Part shown: positions 45,597 to 57,960 of the stretch, piece by piece
Layout: every line of letters starts with the position of its first letter
Position numbering within the stretch: position 1 is the stretch's first letter
Assembly (NCBI RefSeq): GCF_014203275.1
Contig: NZ_JACHIP010000005.1
Location: 1 to 64,000 of the forward strand
Origin: Granulicella aggregans
GTDB taxonomy: Bacteria > Acidobacteriota > Terriglobia > Terriglobales > Acidobacteriaceae
Length of the DNA stretch: 64,000 bases
Direction: 5' to 3'
Program-made: the position numbers and the translations under genes
Notes under the pieces: generated by a model
Told to the model about the DNA's origin: nothing
What the model saw: only the letters and a program-made list of their open reading frames with translations
Databases searched by the model: none

Positions 45597-46211
45597 CTAC
45601 TTCTCGCTGCTTGGCGGAACGAGTCCCTTGAGGCGCAGATAAAGCGCCAGCGTCGCGTACTGCTCGTTGTCGTGCGAGACCGTCCCCCAGGCCAAGCCGA
45701 TGCGCGATCGCGTCGACGGTCCCGACGGGATCATCTGCAGCAGATTCGCCTCGGTCAACGATGCGAAGGCCTTGTCGCACTCTGCGAACGAAGCATTCAA
45801 TGCCGCGACGATCGTCGCCTTGTCCGCAGTCTCCTCAGAAACTTTGGGCTGCGCCTCCGCTGCGGTTCCATTGATCGCCCCACAACTATGCCACTGTGCT
45901 TCAGTGATATGGTTCACCACTCGCGCATACGTCCGAACCTCTGGTGTCGGTCGATACGAATAGTTCTCTGCAGGCATCCTGTCGGCGGACTTCAGGATGT
46001 TCCCCTTCAAGGCTGCGTAGCCTCTCTGAACGTCGGAAAACGGCGTGACCGGCACCGTAGAAACCGGCTTGCCCGGAGCCTGCGCGACCAGGAGAGAATT
46101 CACGCCCACAATGGCTGTAACAACTACGCAACGCGATAAATTCAGACTCAGATTCAAAGATGGCTCCTTGGTATGCAACGGTATGCAACTCTGACCGTAC
46201 TTGCTGTTCAC
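45597..46211 (-). CDS. Exported DinB-like four-helix protein
   Basis: 204 residues. A hydrophobic leader (LSRCVVVTAIVGVNSLLVAQ) after a hydrophilic start looks like a signal peptide; the true start may lie internal to the 46211 ATG. The rest is DinB-like: DVQRGYAALKGNILKSADRM, YARVVNHITEAQWHSCGA (metal His), and AWGTVSHDNEQYATLALYLR (metal His). DinB-fold proteins bind a metal with three His and include thiol S-transferases. The AHNNEHYGNLVVYLR-like ending is present as SHDNEQYATLALYLR. The substrate is unknown. Confidence 0.85.
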   Translation of the reverse strand: MNSKYGQSCIPLHTKEPSLNLSLNLSRCVVVTAIVGVNSLLVAQAPGKPVSTVPVTPFSDVQRGYAALKGNILKSADRMPAENYSYRPTPEVRTYARVVNHITEAQWHSCGAINGTAAEAQPKVSEETADKATIVAALNASFAECDKAFASLTEANLLQMIPSGPSTRSRIGLAWGTVSHDNEQYATLALYLRLKGLVPPSSEK

Positions 46212-46305
46212 TGCAGATTACTCCAACCCGCGAAAACCCTCGTGACAAATCCGCCCAACCTGCAGCGGACGGCGAACTTAGGCATCGAACCATTTACACT
46301 AATCA

Positions 46306-49401
<3,096 letters not shown>

Positions 49402-49453
49402 CGCTGCAGAGAACGGTCTAGGTGCAGCCGTTCAAACCGCGAACTTCGCCGGC

Positions 49454-50029
49454 TCACTTTTGAACGTCATCGACCAACAAGTCCGCCTTGGTCGCAAGGA
49501 TCCTCGCGCCTTCAACGTCACCACCCTTGAGGGCGTCTGAGGCTTCCTTCAGGAATAGTCGCACCTTGGCGATCTGTCTCTGCTCGTGATCCTGCACGGT
49601 GCCAGGAAGGTCGATGATCCGTTTCTCAACTGCGGAGATTTTGTCGGCCACGTCCTTTTGCTGGCCAGGACTGGCGTCAATGCCCGAACCAAGCGCGCCG
49701 AGCTTTGCCGAATCAGGCGGCGGCATCTCGACGGGGGGATTGGTCGTAGCGACCGTGGGAGTCGGCGGAGTCGTGCTCGGCTGCTTCTTCGGCCGTTTCT
49801 TCGGCTTCACCTCTTCGGCGACGACCGGCTTCGCATCGGTGACACCGGCAGGAGGCTTTGAATCCATGGGCGGAAGATCGGCTTGATCCGGAGGCGGAAC
49901 GTAGATGTTCGGCGTCTTCGCATGGGGGGCCAGCGCGGGAGCGGTCTGCTGATGAAGGCATCCAGCCAGAAGCGCGCACATCAGCGCAAGGCCGGTCGAC
50001 GCGCCGATGTTCGTCCGAAGCTGTGTCAC
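49454..50029 (-). CDS. Lipoprotein coupled to sensor kinase gene
   Basis: 191 residues starting at GTG 50029, which overlaps the kinase stop (GTGA). The leader IGASTGLALMCALLAGCLHQ ends in a lipobox (LAGC), so it is a lipoprotein. A proline-rich linker with Lys-rich KPKKRPKKQ follows, then a helical C-terminus (ISAVEKRIIDLPGTVQDHEQ, VRLFLKEASDALKGGDVEGA) resembling a short tetratricopeptide or coiled unit. Coupling to a histidine kinase and NtrC-type regulator suggests an envelope sensor or target; this is inference. Confidence 0.85.
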   Translation of the reverse strand: MTQLRTNIGASTGLALMCALLAGCLHQQTAPALAPHAKTPNIYVPPPDQADLPPMDSKPPAGVTDAKPVVAEEVKPKKRPKKQPSTTPPTPTVATTNPPVEMPPPDSAKLGALGSGIDASPGQQKDVADKISAVEKRIIDLPGTVQDHEQRQIAKVRLFLKEASDALKGGDVEGARILATKADLLVDDVQK

Positions 50030-52017
50030 GCTTGTGCGCCTCGTACCGCAAAGCTGTTCTGGGTGGATGTGTCTACCCGCATGTTAGAACCCGGTGATGA
50101 GATCGGCAAGGTGAGCGTAAATGCGCTGCCTCGATCCTCCGACTGCATGTCAGTCGTAGACCGGACAGCCAGCGTTCCCCCGTGCATTTGCAGGATACGG
50201 TACGTGGTAGCCAGGCCAATACCACTTCCGGTCTTTTTTGTCGTGAAGTAGAGTTCGAAGATTCGTGGCAAGAGCTCCGCCTCGATTCCGGTGCCGCGGT
50301 CGCGTACTTCGATGACGGCGGATTGATTTTCGCGGCGCAGGATGATGGTCACCATGCCGCCGCCCGGCATGGCCTGCATCCCGTTCAGAACAAGGTTGAG
50401 GATCGCCTGGCGGATCAGGTCCGAGTCTACGTGGACAAGAAGCGGACCTCGTACCGCCTCAGCCTTCACTGTTACGTTGTTGTCCTTCATCTGTTCCCAG
50501 GTCAGGTCGATGACCGAGGCCACGACTTCGCGCAGATCGACGATACGCAGTCTGAGCTCCATGGGACGGGAAAAGTCTGCGAGCGTCTGCACTACACGGT
50601 CGAGGCGTTGCATCTCGCTGGCGAGGATGTTGACGTGGCGTTGCGCGGACTCGCCAGAGTCGCCGTTGGCAGACAGCTTTCCACGCAGGAGCTCAAGGTG
50701 AAGGACCATGGCGTTGATGGGATTCTTGACCTCATGCCCGACACCGGCAGTGATCCTTCCGATGGCGGCGAGACGGCGGGACACCTCGAGCTCCTGCTCC
50801 AGTTGCATCGCGCTGTCGATATCGCGAAGCGTCAGCATGATGCCAATGTCCGATCCCGGTGTATTGCCATCGGGGATGCGGTCGAGCGAGATCTGGACCT
50901 GCCGGCCGTCGTCGAGCACAGCGAACTCAGGGGTGGTTCTGTCATGCTCGAGGGCAGCAGCCACCGCAGCACCAAGCGCGGTCTCCGGCGCAAAGATCTC
51001 CTCAACGCGGCGGCCAATGAGTTCGCCGTGGCGTTTTGGGGGGCCTTCCTCCCCAGGCACGCGTAGAAAGGGAGCGACCGCGTCCGACACCATCACCGAC
51101 CGCAACTCTCCCGTAGCCCGATCCGGGGCCAGGAGCAGGACGCCGTCGCGGAGCGTGTCCAGCATCTGTTCCATGTTGGCTTGAAGCGCGGTGTATCGAG
51201 TCTCCTTGCTGCGCATCTTGCGCTCCAGCCGGTCGATGGTCTTGGCGACGCGCACGACCGTGTCTCGCTGCTCTCCGTCTGGATGATTCGAGACGCCGTC
51301 GACGGACTGAGCGCCGTCTTCTTCGGCACCGACGCTGAGGAGTTCCAATTGCGCGTTGACCGCTTCAAGCGGCCGTAAGGCAATGTTTGTCAGGGCTCCC
51401 GCACCCAGCACGAGAAGAAGCGTCGCCGGAACAGCAAAGAGGAGAGCATCACGCAGGCCGGGGGCGAATGAGGCGCGAATGAAGGTCGAACGCACTCCTA
51501 TATGGACGATCAGAAAGGGTTGACCGTTACGATTTAGCGCCGATCCGAGGTCGAAGACATGCGGTACGCCGAAGACCTGCCGCCACTGATAGATAAGTCC
51601 GCGCATCGATACAGCCTGAAGGCTTATACGGCCCGCGGAGGGCTGGTCGACCGCGTCAGGATCGGTGCTGGTAAGGACGATGCCGTGCGAGTCGGTGACG
51701 TTTACATCCTGCACAGTCAGCGAGTAGCGAACGATCGCGCCCATCTGGGCCTGCAACGTCTCATCGCTACGAAGCACGGCGCTGACGCTCTTCATCAGCT
51801 CGCCTTCGGAGGCTCCGGCGCTAAGGTCGCGGGCAAGACCGGACTCAAGCGCATGCCGCGCTGTCGACCTTACCTGGTTTGCCAATACCTCGTTTGAAGT
51901 GGCGGTCTGCTCGATCCTCTGCCGCAACAGCTCCGCGATAAAGAGCCCAGTCAGCAGCAGCACAACAAACAGCGTGACCCCGGTCGCCGCGAGAACGAGC
52001 TTTGTCTTCAGCCGCAT
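50026..52017 (-). CDS. Membrane sensor histidine kinase
   Basis: 663 residues. Two membrane helices (LVLAATGVTLFVVLLLTGLF near 8-28 and LLFAVPATLLLVLGAGALTN near 195) enclose a periplasmic sensor with LTVQDVNVTDSHGIVLTSTD, as in DUF3365/Cache-like folds. A cytoplasmic PAS-like region (LDTLRDGVLLLAPDRATGEL) follows, then the HisKA domain with phospho-acceptor in GRITAGVGHEVKNPINAMVL and the HATPase with NLVLNGMQAMPGGG (N box), DRGTGIEAELLPRIFELYFT (G1/F) and KTGSGIGLATTYRILQMHGG (G2). Its stop lies before the lipoprotein start and its start 8 bases after the regulator stop: one operon of regulator, kinase and lipoprotein. NtrB-like class. Confidence 0.95.
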   Translation of the reverse strand: MRLKTKLVLAATGVTLFVVLLLTGLFIAELLRQRIEQTATSNEVLANQVRSTARHALESGLARDLSAGASEGELMKSVSAVLRSDETLQAQMGAIVRYSLTVQDVNVTDSHGIVLTSTDPDAVDQPSAGRISLQAVSMRGLIYQWRQVFGVPHVFDLGSALNRNGQPFLIVHIGVRSTFIRASFAPGLRDALLFAVPATLLLVLGAGALTNIALRPLEAVNAQLELLSVGAEEDGAQSVDGVSNHPDGEQRDTVVRVAKTIDRLERKMRSKETRYTALQANMEQMLDTLRDGVLLLAPDRATGELRSVMVSDAVAPFLRVPGEEGPPKRHGELIGRRVEEIFAPETALGAAVAAALEHDRTTPEFAVLDDGRQVQISLDRIPDGNTPGSDIGIMLTLRDIDSAMQLEQELEVSRRLAAIGRITAGVGHEVKNPINAMVLHLELLRGKLSANGDSGESAQRHVNILASEMQRLDRVVQTLADFSRPMELRLRIVDLREVVASVIDLTWEQMKDNNVTVKAEAVRGPLLVHVDSDLIRQAILNLVLNGMQAMPGGGMVTIILRRENQSAVIEVRDRGTGIEAELLPRIFELYFTTKKTGSGIGLATTYRILQMHGGTLAVRSTTDMQSEDRGSAFTLTLPISSPGSNMRVDTSTQNSFAVRGAQA

Positions 52018-52024
52018 GACTTAA

Positions 52025-53485
52025 TTATTCCGTCCGCATGGAAGCACTATATTCCTTCAGCTTGTTCTGTAAAGTTTTGGAACTGATCCCGAGAATCTCA
52101 GCTGCCTTGGTCTTGTTGTTCTGTGTGGACTGCAGGGTCTTCAGTATAAGCTGGCGCTCCGCCTCGTCGACGGTTGTGCCCACCTCCACTGAGACCATCC
52201 TCTCCTCGGCGCGGCGCTCCTCCGCCCGGCGCTCCGGCGAGGAGGGCTGTGCAACCTCACCGTCAGGCATCGTGCGTTGGGAGTTTCTGGGTCGGCGCGC
52301 AAGCGGAGAGAATCCGGGTTCGCCGAAGTTAGGCGGCAGATGATCGACGCCGATCGTTCCGGAGCCGGCAAGAATCGTCGCCCGCTCGATCGTGTTTCGC
52401 AGTTCGCGGACGTTTCCTGGCCAGTCATAGGCGGTCAGCTTTGCGAGCAACTCTTCGGACATTCCCTGCACCGTGCAGTCGTGCCGGGCGTTCATGTCGT
52501 CGATCATCTTCTCGGCGATGGCCTGGACATCGACCAGATGCTCCCGCAGAGGCGGCATCTGGACGTTGAAGACATTGAGGCGATAGAAGAGGTCTCCGCG
52601 GAGTTCGCCGTTCTCGACGGCCTCCTGCGGATTCTTGTTGGTCGCGGCGACGACTCGGACGTCGATCGGCGTCTCGACCTTGCTGCCGAGCCTGCGAAAG
52701 GCCCGGTCTTCGAGGACGCGAAGCAACTTTGCCTGTGTTGCCGCAGGCATCTCGCCGATCTCGTCGAGCAGCAGGGTGCCCTCTTCTGCGAGTTCGAAGC
52801 AGCCGGCCCGGCGCTCGATGGCGCCGGTAAAGGCGCCTTTCTCATGGCCGAAGATCTCGCTTTCGATCAGCGTCTCCGGGATGGCGGCGCAGTTGACGGC
52901 AACGAAGGGTTTGGTGCGTCTGGCGCTAAGATCGTGCAGGGCACGGGCTACAAGCTCTTTGCCGGTGCCGCTTTCGCCGGTGATGAGGACGGGAACATTC
53001 GACGGCGCCACGCGCTCAATGAGTTTAAAGATGGCCTTCATGGCCGGGGAGCTGCCGACGAGCGATCCGAGCGTGCCGCTGTCATGGGCAAGTCGACGAA
53101 CTGGCTCAAGCTCAACATCGGTCTCCTTCTGGAGAGTTGCGTTGTGCAGGATGGTCTTGAGGCGGGCGGAGTCGATTGGCTTGGGCAGATAGTCAAAGGC
53201 CCCCAGGCGCATCGCTTCAACGGCAGAGTCGATCGACCCCTGGGCAGTGAGCATGACGACGGCAATCCGCTCCGGCAGATCGGTGATGCGCTGCAGCAGC
53301 ATCATTCCATCCATGCGTGGCATTTTGAGGTCGGTAACAACGATCGTCGGGGACCACTGGATTACCTTCTCCAGGCCTTCAACACCGTTTGAGGCGGAAC
53401 TGGCGCGATATCCCCAAGACTCAATGAGCTCCGTAAGACCGGTTCTTGCGTGCTCTTCATCTTCGACGATCAAAACTTTATTCAC
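52025..53485 (-). CDS. NtrC-family sigma-54-dependent response regulator
   Basis: 486 residues in three domains. Receiver: VLIVEDEEHARTGLTELIES with phospho-acceptor Asp52 in VTDLKMPRMDG and Lys in YLPKPID. AAA+ domain: Walker A GESGTGKE (170-177), sigma-54 contact loop GAFTGA (217-222), Walker B LLLDEIGEMP and the Arg finger region DWPGNVRELRNTIERA. Fis-type helix-turn-helix: LQSTQNNKTKAAEILGISSK. It activates sigma-54 promoters when phosphorylated by the adjacent kinase. The linker after residue 390 is rich in Arg/Glu (PERRAEERRAEERM). First gene of the three-gene operon. Confidence 0.97.
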   Translation of the reverse strand: MNKVLIVEDEEHARTGLTELIESWGYRASSASNGVEGLEKVIQWSPTIVVTDLKMPRMDGMMLLQRITDLPERIAVVMLTAQGSIDSAVEAMRLGAFDYLPKPIDSARLKTILHNATLQKETDVELEPVRRLAHDSGTLGSLVGSSPAMKAIFKLIERVAPSNVPVLITGESGTGKELVARALHDLSARRTKPFVAVNCAAIPETLIESEIFGHEKGAFTGAIERRAGCFELAEEGTLLLDEIGEMPAATQAKLLRVLEDRAFRRLGSKVETPIDVRVVAATNKNPQEAVENGELRGDLFYRLNVFNVQMPPLREHLVDVQAIAEKMIDDMNARHDCTVQGMSEELLAKLTAYDWPGNVRELRNTIERATILAGSGTIGVDHLPPNFGEPGFSPLARRPRNSQRTMPDGEVAQPSSPERRAEERRAEERMVSVEVGTTVDEAERQLILKTLQSTQNNKTKAAEILGISSKTLQNKLKEYSASMRTE

Positions 53486-53753
53486 AGAACAACAACCCTC
53501 CGCACGTTTCCGGTCCTGTTTGTGGCCGGAGGTGCTCAGAAAATTTAAACATCGCCATGACGGGGCGCAAGGAAAGCCGACTCAGTCGATGTCATCGATT
53601 GGAACAGGTTGCACCATTCTTGGGCATATTACCTTGGTTCCAAAGGGCAAAACTCTGGGCATCCTAAACGCCGGTTCCAGTCACCAAACGCTTCAGGTTT
53701 TCGGTCCGCGAGGCACCTTGGTAGCCAGAGCAGAAGGAAGTTATTCTTTTAGA

Positions 53754-54080
53754 ATGCTCGATCCAGAGATCAATGCGCAAGCCCTTGTCCTGCAACTGAA
53801 ACAAACCGATCCCCCTCTGCTGCTCGACGTTCGCGAAAAATGGGAGTTCGACACCGCGCATATCGACAACTCTTTGCTGATGCCGATGGGCGATGTGCCC
53901 TCGCGTGCTCATGCAGAGATAGACCCCGACGAGCCCATTGTCGTTATCTGCCACCATGGGGCGCGATCGCTGAATGTGACCATGTGGTTACGGGCGCAGG
54001 GATTCGAACATGTGCAATCGCTGGCGGGTGGAATCGATGGCTGGTCACGTTCGGTCGATCCGAGCGTCCCGAGGTACTAG
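53754..54080 (+). CDS. Single-domain rhodanese-like protein
   Basis: 108 residues from ATG 53754. The rhodanese fold is clear: LLLDVREKWEFDTAHIDNSL (CH2A-type), then the active-site loop VVICHHGARSLNVTMWLRAQ with Cys66 (CHHGARS), and VQSLAGGIDGWSRSVDPSVP. It could transfer sulfane sulfur in the cytoplasm. AAGGAAG lies upstream but rather far (14 bases), and longer frames exist back to 53247 that overlap the regulator gene antisense and are unlikely. Confidence 0.9.
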   Translation: MLDPEINAQALVLQLKQTDPPLLLDVREKWEFDTAHIDNSLLMPMGDVPSRAHAEIDPDEPIVVICHHGARSLNVTMWLRAQGFEHVQSLAGGIDGWSRSVDPSVPRY

Positions 54081-54129
54081 CCGCACCGTTGGGCACATAG
54101 TGGCGAGACAGGTTCGCGTCCGGTAAAAG

Positions 54130-55173
54130 CTAGCTGCGGGCCCTGGGATGGGTCTCGTCGTAGACGCGCTGGACCTGGCCGACGGTGAGCTGGGTGTAGC
54201 GCTGGGTCGTCGAGAGGCGCTCGTGGCCGAGCATCTCCTGGATGGCGCGGAGGTCTGCGCCCTCTTCGAGCATGTGGGTACCGAAGGCGTGGCGCAGGGT
54301 GTGCGGGTGGACGTCGGCAGCTAGGCCACGAGACTGGGCGATCGCCTTTACGATACGACCGACGCTGCGCGTGGTGAGGCGGCAGTCTCCCCGCGCACGC
54401 ATATTGATGAGTAGCGGACCTTCCAAGAGGAGCACGCCCTTCCCTGCCGCGGTGAGCTTCGCTTCGCGGGCTGGCAGATAAGAGCGAATGGCAACGGCGG
54501 CTTCGTCTCCAAGCGGGACATAGCGTTCTTTCCGGCCCTTACCGCGCACCAGGATGGTGTCGTTGCTCCACTGGATGTGGTTGAGGTCGATGCCAACCAG
54601 CTCCGAGTTGCGGATGCCGCAGCCGTAGAGAAGCTCGAAGATAACTCGGTCGCGCTCCGGCCACGCTGCGGCCTCTTCCTGCTTGGCCGTGCCTTCGAGC
54701 GAGTTGAGGACACGGTTGACGTCTTCCATGCTCGGCACGCGCGGAAGACGAACCGGGCGCTTAGGCGTGGAGACAAGCAGCGCGGGATTCTGCTGGACAA
54801 CCCCTTCCTTCGCCAGCCACTTGAACCAGGAACGAATGGCCGCGAGCGCGCGGGCGGCGCTCGCCTTGGTGAGGCCGCGGTCATAAAGAAGAGATAGGTA
54901 GGCGCGGATGTGGAGGTGCTCCACCGACGCAAAGCTGCCGGAGGAAGTGAAGGCGTCGTCGAGATGCGCGGCGAAATTGTGGATCTCGCGAGTGTAGGCG
55001 CGGAGGGTGTGCGCGGAGGAGCCGCGTTCGTTGGCGAGGATCTCCAGGAAGCGCTGAGCTTGCTGGTGGAATGCGCTGGGGATGGTTGCCGGGGCAGAAG
55101 AATGCGGGGATTCTTCGCTGCGCTCAGAACGACGAGCCTTTTCCTCTTGGCTTTCGGCGGATTCGGCGGTCAT
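54130..55173 (-). CDS. xerC: Tyrosine recombinase XerC
   Basis: 347 residues. N-terminal SAM-like core-binding domain ([56 protein letters not shown]) and catalytic domain with Arg in [17 protein letters not shown], HxxR in [20 protein letters not shown], and Tyr in [20 protein letters not shown]. It resolves chromosome dimers at dif with XerD and FtsK. The N-terminus has a 40-residue acidic extension ([18 protein letters not shown]). Its ATG overlaps the stop of the second recombinase (ATGA). Which of the two is the true XerC is inferred from sequence style (YTQLTVGQV ending). Confidence 0.9.
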
Positions 55174-56153
55174 GCGACGGCCTCAACAGGACGCTCGCGG
55201 CGCTTGCCTCTTGGGTGATGCAGGCGGTGGACCTGCTTCAGGTGCTCCATGGCGACGTGAGTGTAAACCTGCGTGGTCGCGATGTCGGCGTGGCCGAGAA
55301 GCGTCTGCACGCTGCGCAGATCAGCTCCGTGCTCCACCATGTGGGTGGCGCAACTGTGGCGAAGCTTGTGTGGGCTGGCCTTGGTGCCTGCCGGAGCGGC
55401 CGAGCGAACCATCTCCCACACCCATTGGCGGGTGAGGGCTTTGCCGGTTTTGCTGAGGAAGAGAGCGCGCTGGATGCGGGCCTTCGCCAACGCCGGACGA
55501 CCGCGCTGCAAATAGCTTTCGATGGCTGCGACCGCTTTTTCGCCGAGCGGGACGATACGCTCCTTATCTCCCTTTCCGCGAACCTGGGCGCGGGCCTGGT
55601 CCAGGTGAAGGTCTTCTTCGCGTAGGGCGCAGATTTCGCCGACGCGTAAGCCACCGGCGTAGAGGAGTTCGAGGATGGCGTGGTCGCGCAGCGCGAGAGC
55701 GTCAGCCTCAGGATGGGAGGCAGCGATGCCAGTGCGGTCGAGCATCGCGGCGACTTCGGACTCCGCGAGCGACTTGGGCAAAACCTTCCAGCTTGCGGGC
55801 GTCTCGATGTTGACAGTGGGATCGTGGGCGACCTTCTTGTCTATCAGCAGCCAGCGATAGAAGCCGCGCAGACCGCTCAACTTGCGGGCGATGGAGCGGG
55901 ATTCGACGTGATTGGCACGTAGGCGCTGCATAAAAGCACTGACGTCAGCTTGAAGGGCGGTGAGCAGGAGACCGTCGGTCTTCTCGAGATGTTCGGCGAA
56001 CTGCTCGAGATCGAGCGTATAGGCGGCGCAGGAGGCCGGACGCAGGCCCTTCTCCACCCGGAGATAGGCGGCGTACTCGCGGATGAGTCTCGCGCTCCCC
56101 TCGACGGGGGCGTTCGCCGTCGTGCCCTCAGCCGCGTTCTCACTCGGGTGCAT
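55170..56153 (-). CDS. xerD: Tyrosine recombinase XerD
   Basis: 327 residues from ATG 56153 ([16 protein letters not shown]). The open frame runs on to 56747 but lies antisense to ffh and is not coding. Catalytic residues: Arg in [20 protein letters not shown], HxxR in [20 protein letters not shown] and Tyr in [20 protein letters not shown]. The THVAxExLKxxxxxxHPR ending is characteristic of XerD. Partner of the adjacent XerC at dif. Genes for the two recombinases in one overlapping pair are uncommon: they are usually far apart. The ribosome site before 56153 is poor. Confidence 0.88.
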
Positions 56154-56274
56154 GGGTTGATTATCGGCTCCGTGGCGCTTCTTGAAGGGCGGGATGAGGT
56201 CAGTCGAACCAGCCACGCTAGCACCAGCCTCGCTACGTGTATCTCGCTGATAAACTGGTGACGAGACGAAAATT

Positions 56275-57660
56275 ATGTTTGAGAACCTTTCCGATAAGCT
56301 GCAACGATCCTTTAAGCACCTGCGTGGCCAGGGCACCATCTCCGACGAAAACATTGGCGAGGCACTGCAGGAGATCCGCCTCGCGCTGCTGGAGTCCGAC
56401 GTAAACCTTACGGTCGTCGACGAACTCGTCAGCCACATCCGCGCCAAGGCGATGGGGACGCAGGTCACCACCGCGCTCAGCCCGTCCGAGCAGATCGTCA
56501 AGATCGTGCACGACGAACTGGTGAACCTGTTAGGCAAGGACACGGCGAAGTTTAAAACCGCCTCGCAGCCGCCGAGCGTCATTCTTATGGCCGGCTTGCA
56601 AGGTTCGGGTAAGACCACCACGTCCGGAAAACTGGGCCAGTGGCTGAAGAAGTCCGGGCATCGGCCGATGCTGGTCTCGGTCGACGTATACCGTCCCGCC
56701 GCGCGGCAGCAGCTTGCGATCGTCGCGAAGTCAATCGGAGCCAACATTTACGAGGGCGACCTGAAGGGCGAGACGGCAAACTCCGATCTCGTGCTTCGAC
56801 TCGCTAGGGAAGCGCGCCGGGAGGCCGCCAACTTTGGCTGCGACATCCTGATCGTCGACACCGCAGGCCGCAACCAGATCGACTCCACATTGATGGACGA
56901 GATGGCGCAGTTGAAGAAGCTGCTGAACCCCTCCGAAATCCTATTTGTCGCCGATGCGATGACCGGCCAGGACGCGGTGAAGTCCGCGAAGAGCTTCCAC
57001 GACTTGCTCGCGCTGACCGGCGTCGTGCTGACGAAGATGGACGGCGACGCGCGCGGCGGTGCTGCGCTCTCGATCCGCCACGTGACCGGAGCGCCGATCA
57101 AGTTCCTCGGCACGGGAGAGAAGCCGGACGCCTTCGAGGCGTTCCACCCGGACCGCATCGTCAGCCGCATTATGGGCATGGGCGACATCGCCACGCTGCT
57201 TGAACGCGCGGAAGAGAAGCTCGACCGCGGCAAGGCGGAGCAGTTCGCGAAGAAGGCGCTCTCGGGTGACGGCTTCTCGCTCGACGACTTCCGCGACCAG
57301 TTACGGCAGATCAAGAAGATGGGATCGATGAAGTCGATCCTGAAGATGCTGCCCTCGGTGGGCCCCTTCGCCGGCATGGCTCAGGCTGCGGAAAATGTGG
57401 ACGAGAAGCAATTTGGGCGCGTGGAGTCGATCATCAACTCGATGACCAACAAGGAACGCCAGGACCACGAGATCATCTCCGGCAGCCGCCGCAAGCGCAT
57501 CGCGCGGGGCAGCGGCACGACGGTGCAAGACGTGAACAACCTGCTGCGTCAGTACGCGCAGATGCGGAAGATGTTCAAGACCATGGGCGGCGGCGGAGGC
57601 ATCAAGGCGCAGCAGAGGATGATGAGCCAGATGCAGGGGAAGCAACGGTTTGGGCGATAG
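56275..57660 (+). CDS. ffh: Signal recognition particle protein Ffh
   Basis: 461 residues. N domain (LSDKLQRSFKHLRGQGTISD), GTPase G domain with GLQGSGKTTTSGKLGQWLKK (G1), SVDVYRPAARQQLA (insertion box), IVDTAGRNQID (G3), LTKMDGDARGGAALSI (G4) and FLGTGEKPDAFEAFHPDR (G5), then the Met-rich M domain (KKMGSMKSILKMLPSVGP, GSRRKRIARGSGTTVQDVNN). It binds 4.5S RNA and signal sequences and targets membrane proteins to FtsY. Monocistronic; the xerD gene diverges from it. Complete. Confidence 0.98.
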   Translation: MFENLSDKLQRSFKHLRGQGTISDENIGEALQEIRLALLESDVNLTVVDELVSHIRAKAMGTQVTTALSPSEQIVKIVHDELVNLLGKDTAKFKTASQPPSVILMAGLQGSGKTTTSGKLGQWLKKSGHRPMLVSVDVYRPAARQQLAIVAKSIGANIYEGDLKGETANSDLVLRLAREARREAANFGCDILIVDTAGRNQIDSTLMDEMAQLKKLLNPSEILFVADAMTGQDAVKSAKSFHDLLALTGVVLTKMDGDARGGAALSIRHVTGAPIKFLGTGEKPDAFEAFHPDRIVSRIMGMGDIATLLERAEEKLDRGKAEQFAKKALSGDGFSLDDFRDQLRQIKKMGSMKSILKMLPSVGPFAGMAQAAENVDEKQFGRVESIINSMTNKERQDHEIISGSRRKRIARGSGTTVQDVNNLLRQYAQMRKMFKTMGGGGGIKAQQRMMSQMQGKQRFGR

Positions 57661-57745
57661 GCCTCGCGTCTCAACATCTTTATTACGCCACGATCAAAAT
57701 CTGCATCTCACTCCGTGTTGTGAAATTAAGTAGCACGGAGAAAGC

Positions 57746-57889
57746 ATGATTATCCTTCTGATCGTTCTGATTTTGGTCTTCGGTTTTGGCGGAGCCCGCA
57801 TGGGCCCTGGGCTTGGCTACTATGGCGGAGGCGGCATCAGCACGATCCTGCTCATCGTCCTAATTCTGCTTCTGCTCCACGTCATATAA
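57746..57889 (+). CDS. 47-residue membrane protein, DUF3309-like
   Basis: ATG 57746 to TAA 57887-57889, with GGAG 5 bases upstream. Two very hydrophobic helices (IILLIVLILVFGFG and STILLIVLILLLLHV) flank a glycine-rich turn (MGPGLGYYGGGG). Order and composition match DUF3309-type mini-proteins, which are common in soil bacteria and have no known function. Located in the ffh-acetyltransferase gap, no partners. Confidence 0.8.
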   Translation: MIILLIVLILVFGFGGARMGPGLGYYGGGGISTILLIVLILLLLHVI

Positions 57890-57960
57890 TTGCAGCACCT
57901 GAATGACATCGTCCTTCGCGCCGGCTTTGGCCTGCGCGGCTCGAAGGATGATGGTTGTAC

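Noticed and set aside
53247-53753. Upstream extension of the rhodanese frame
   Set aside because: Antisense to the response-regulator gene and without rhodanese sequence.
56154-56747. N-terminal extension of the xerD frame by 198 codons
   Set aside because: Antisense to ffh and unlike any Xer protein; the family begins near 56153 or a little later.
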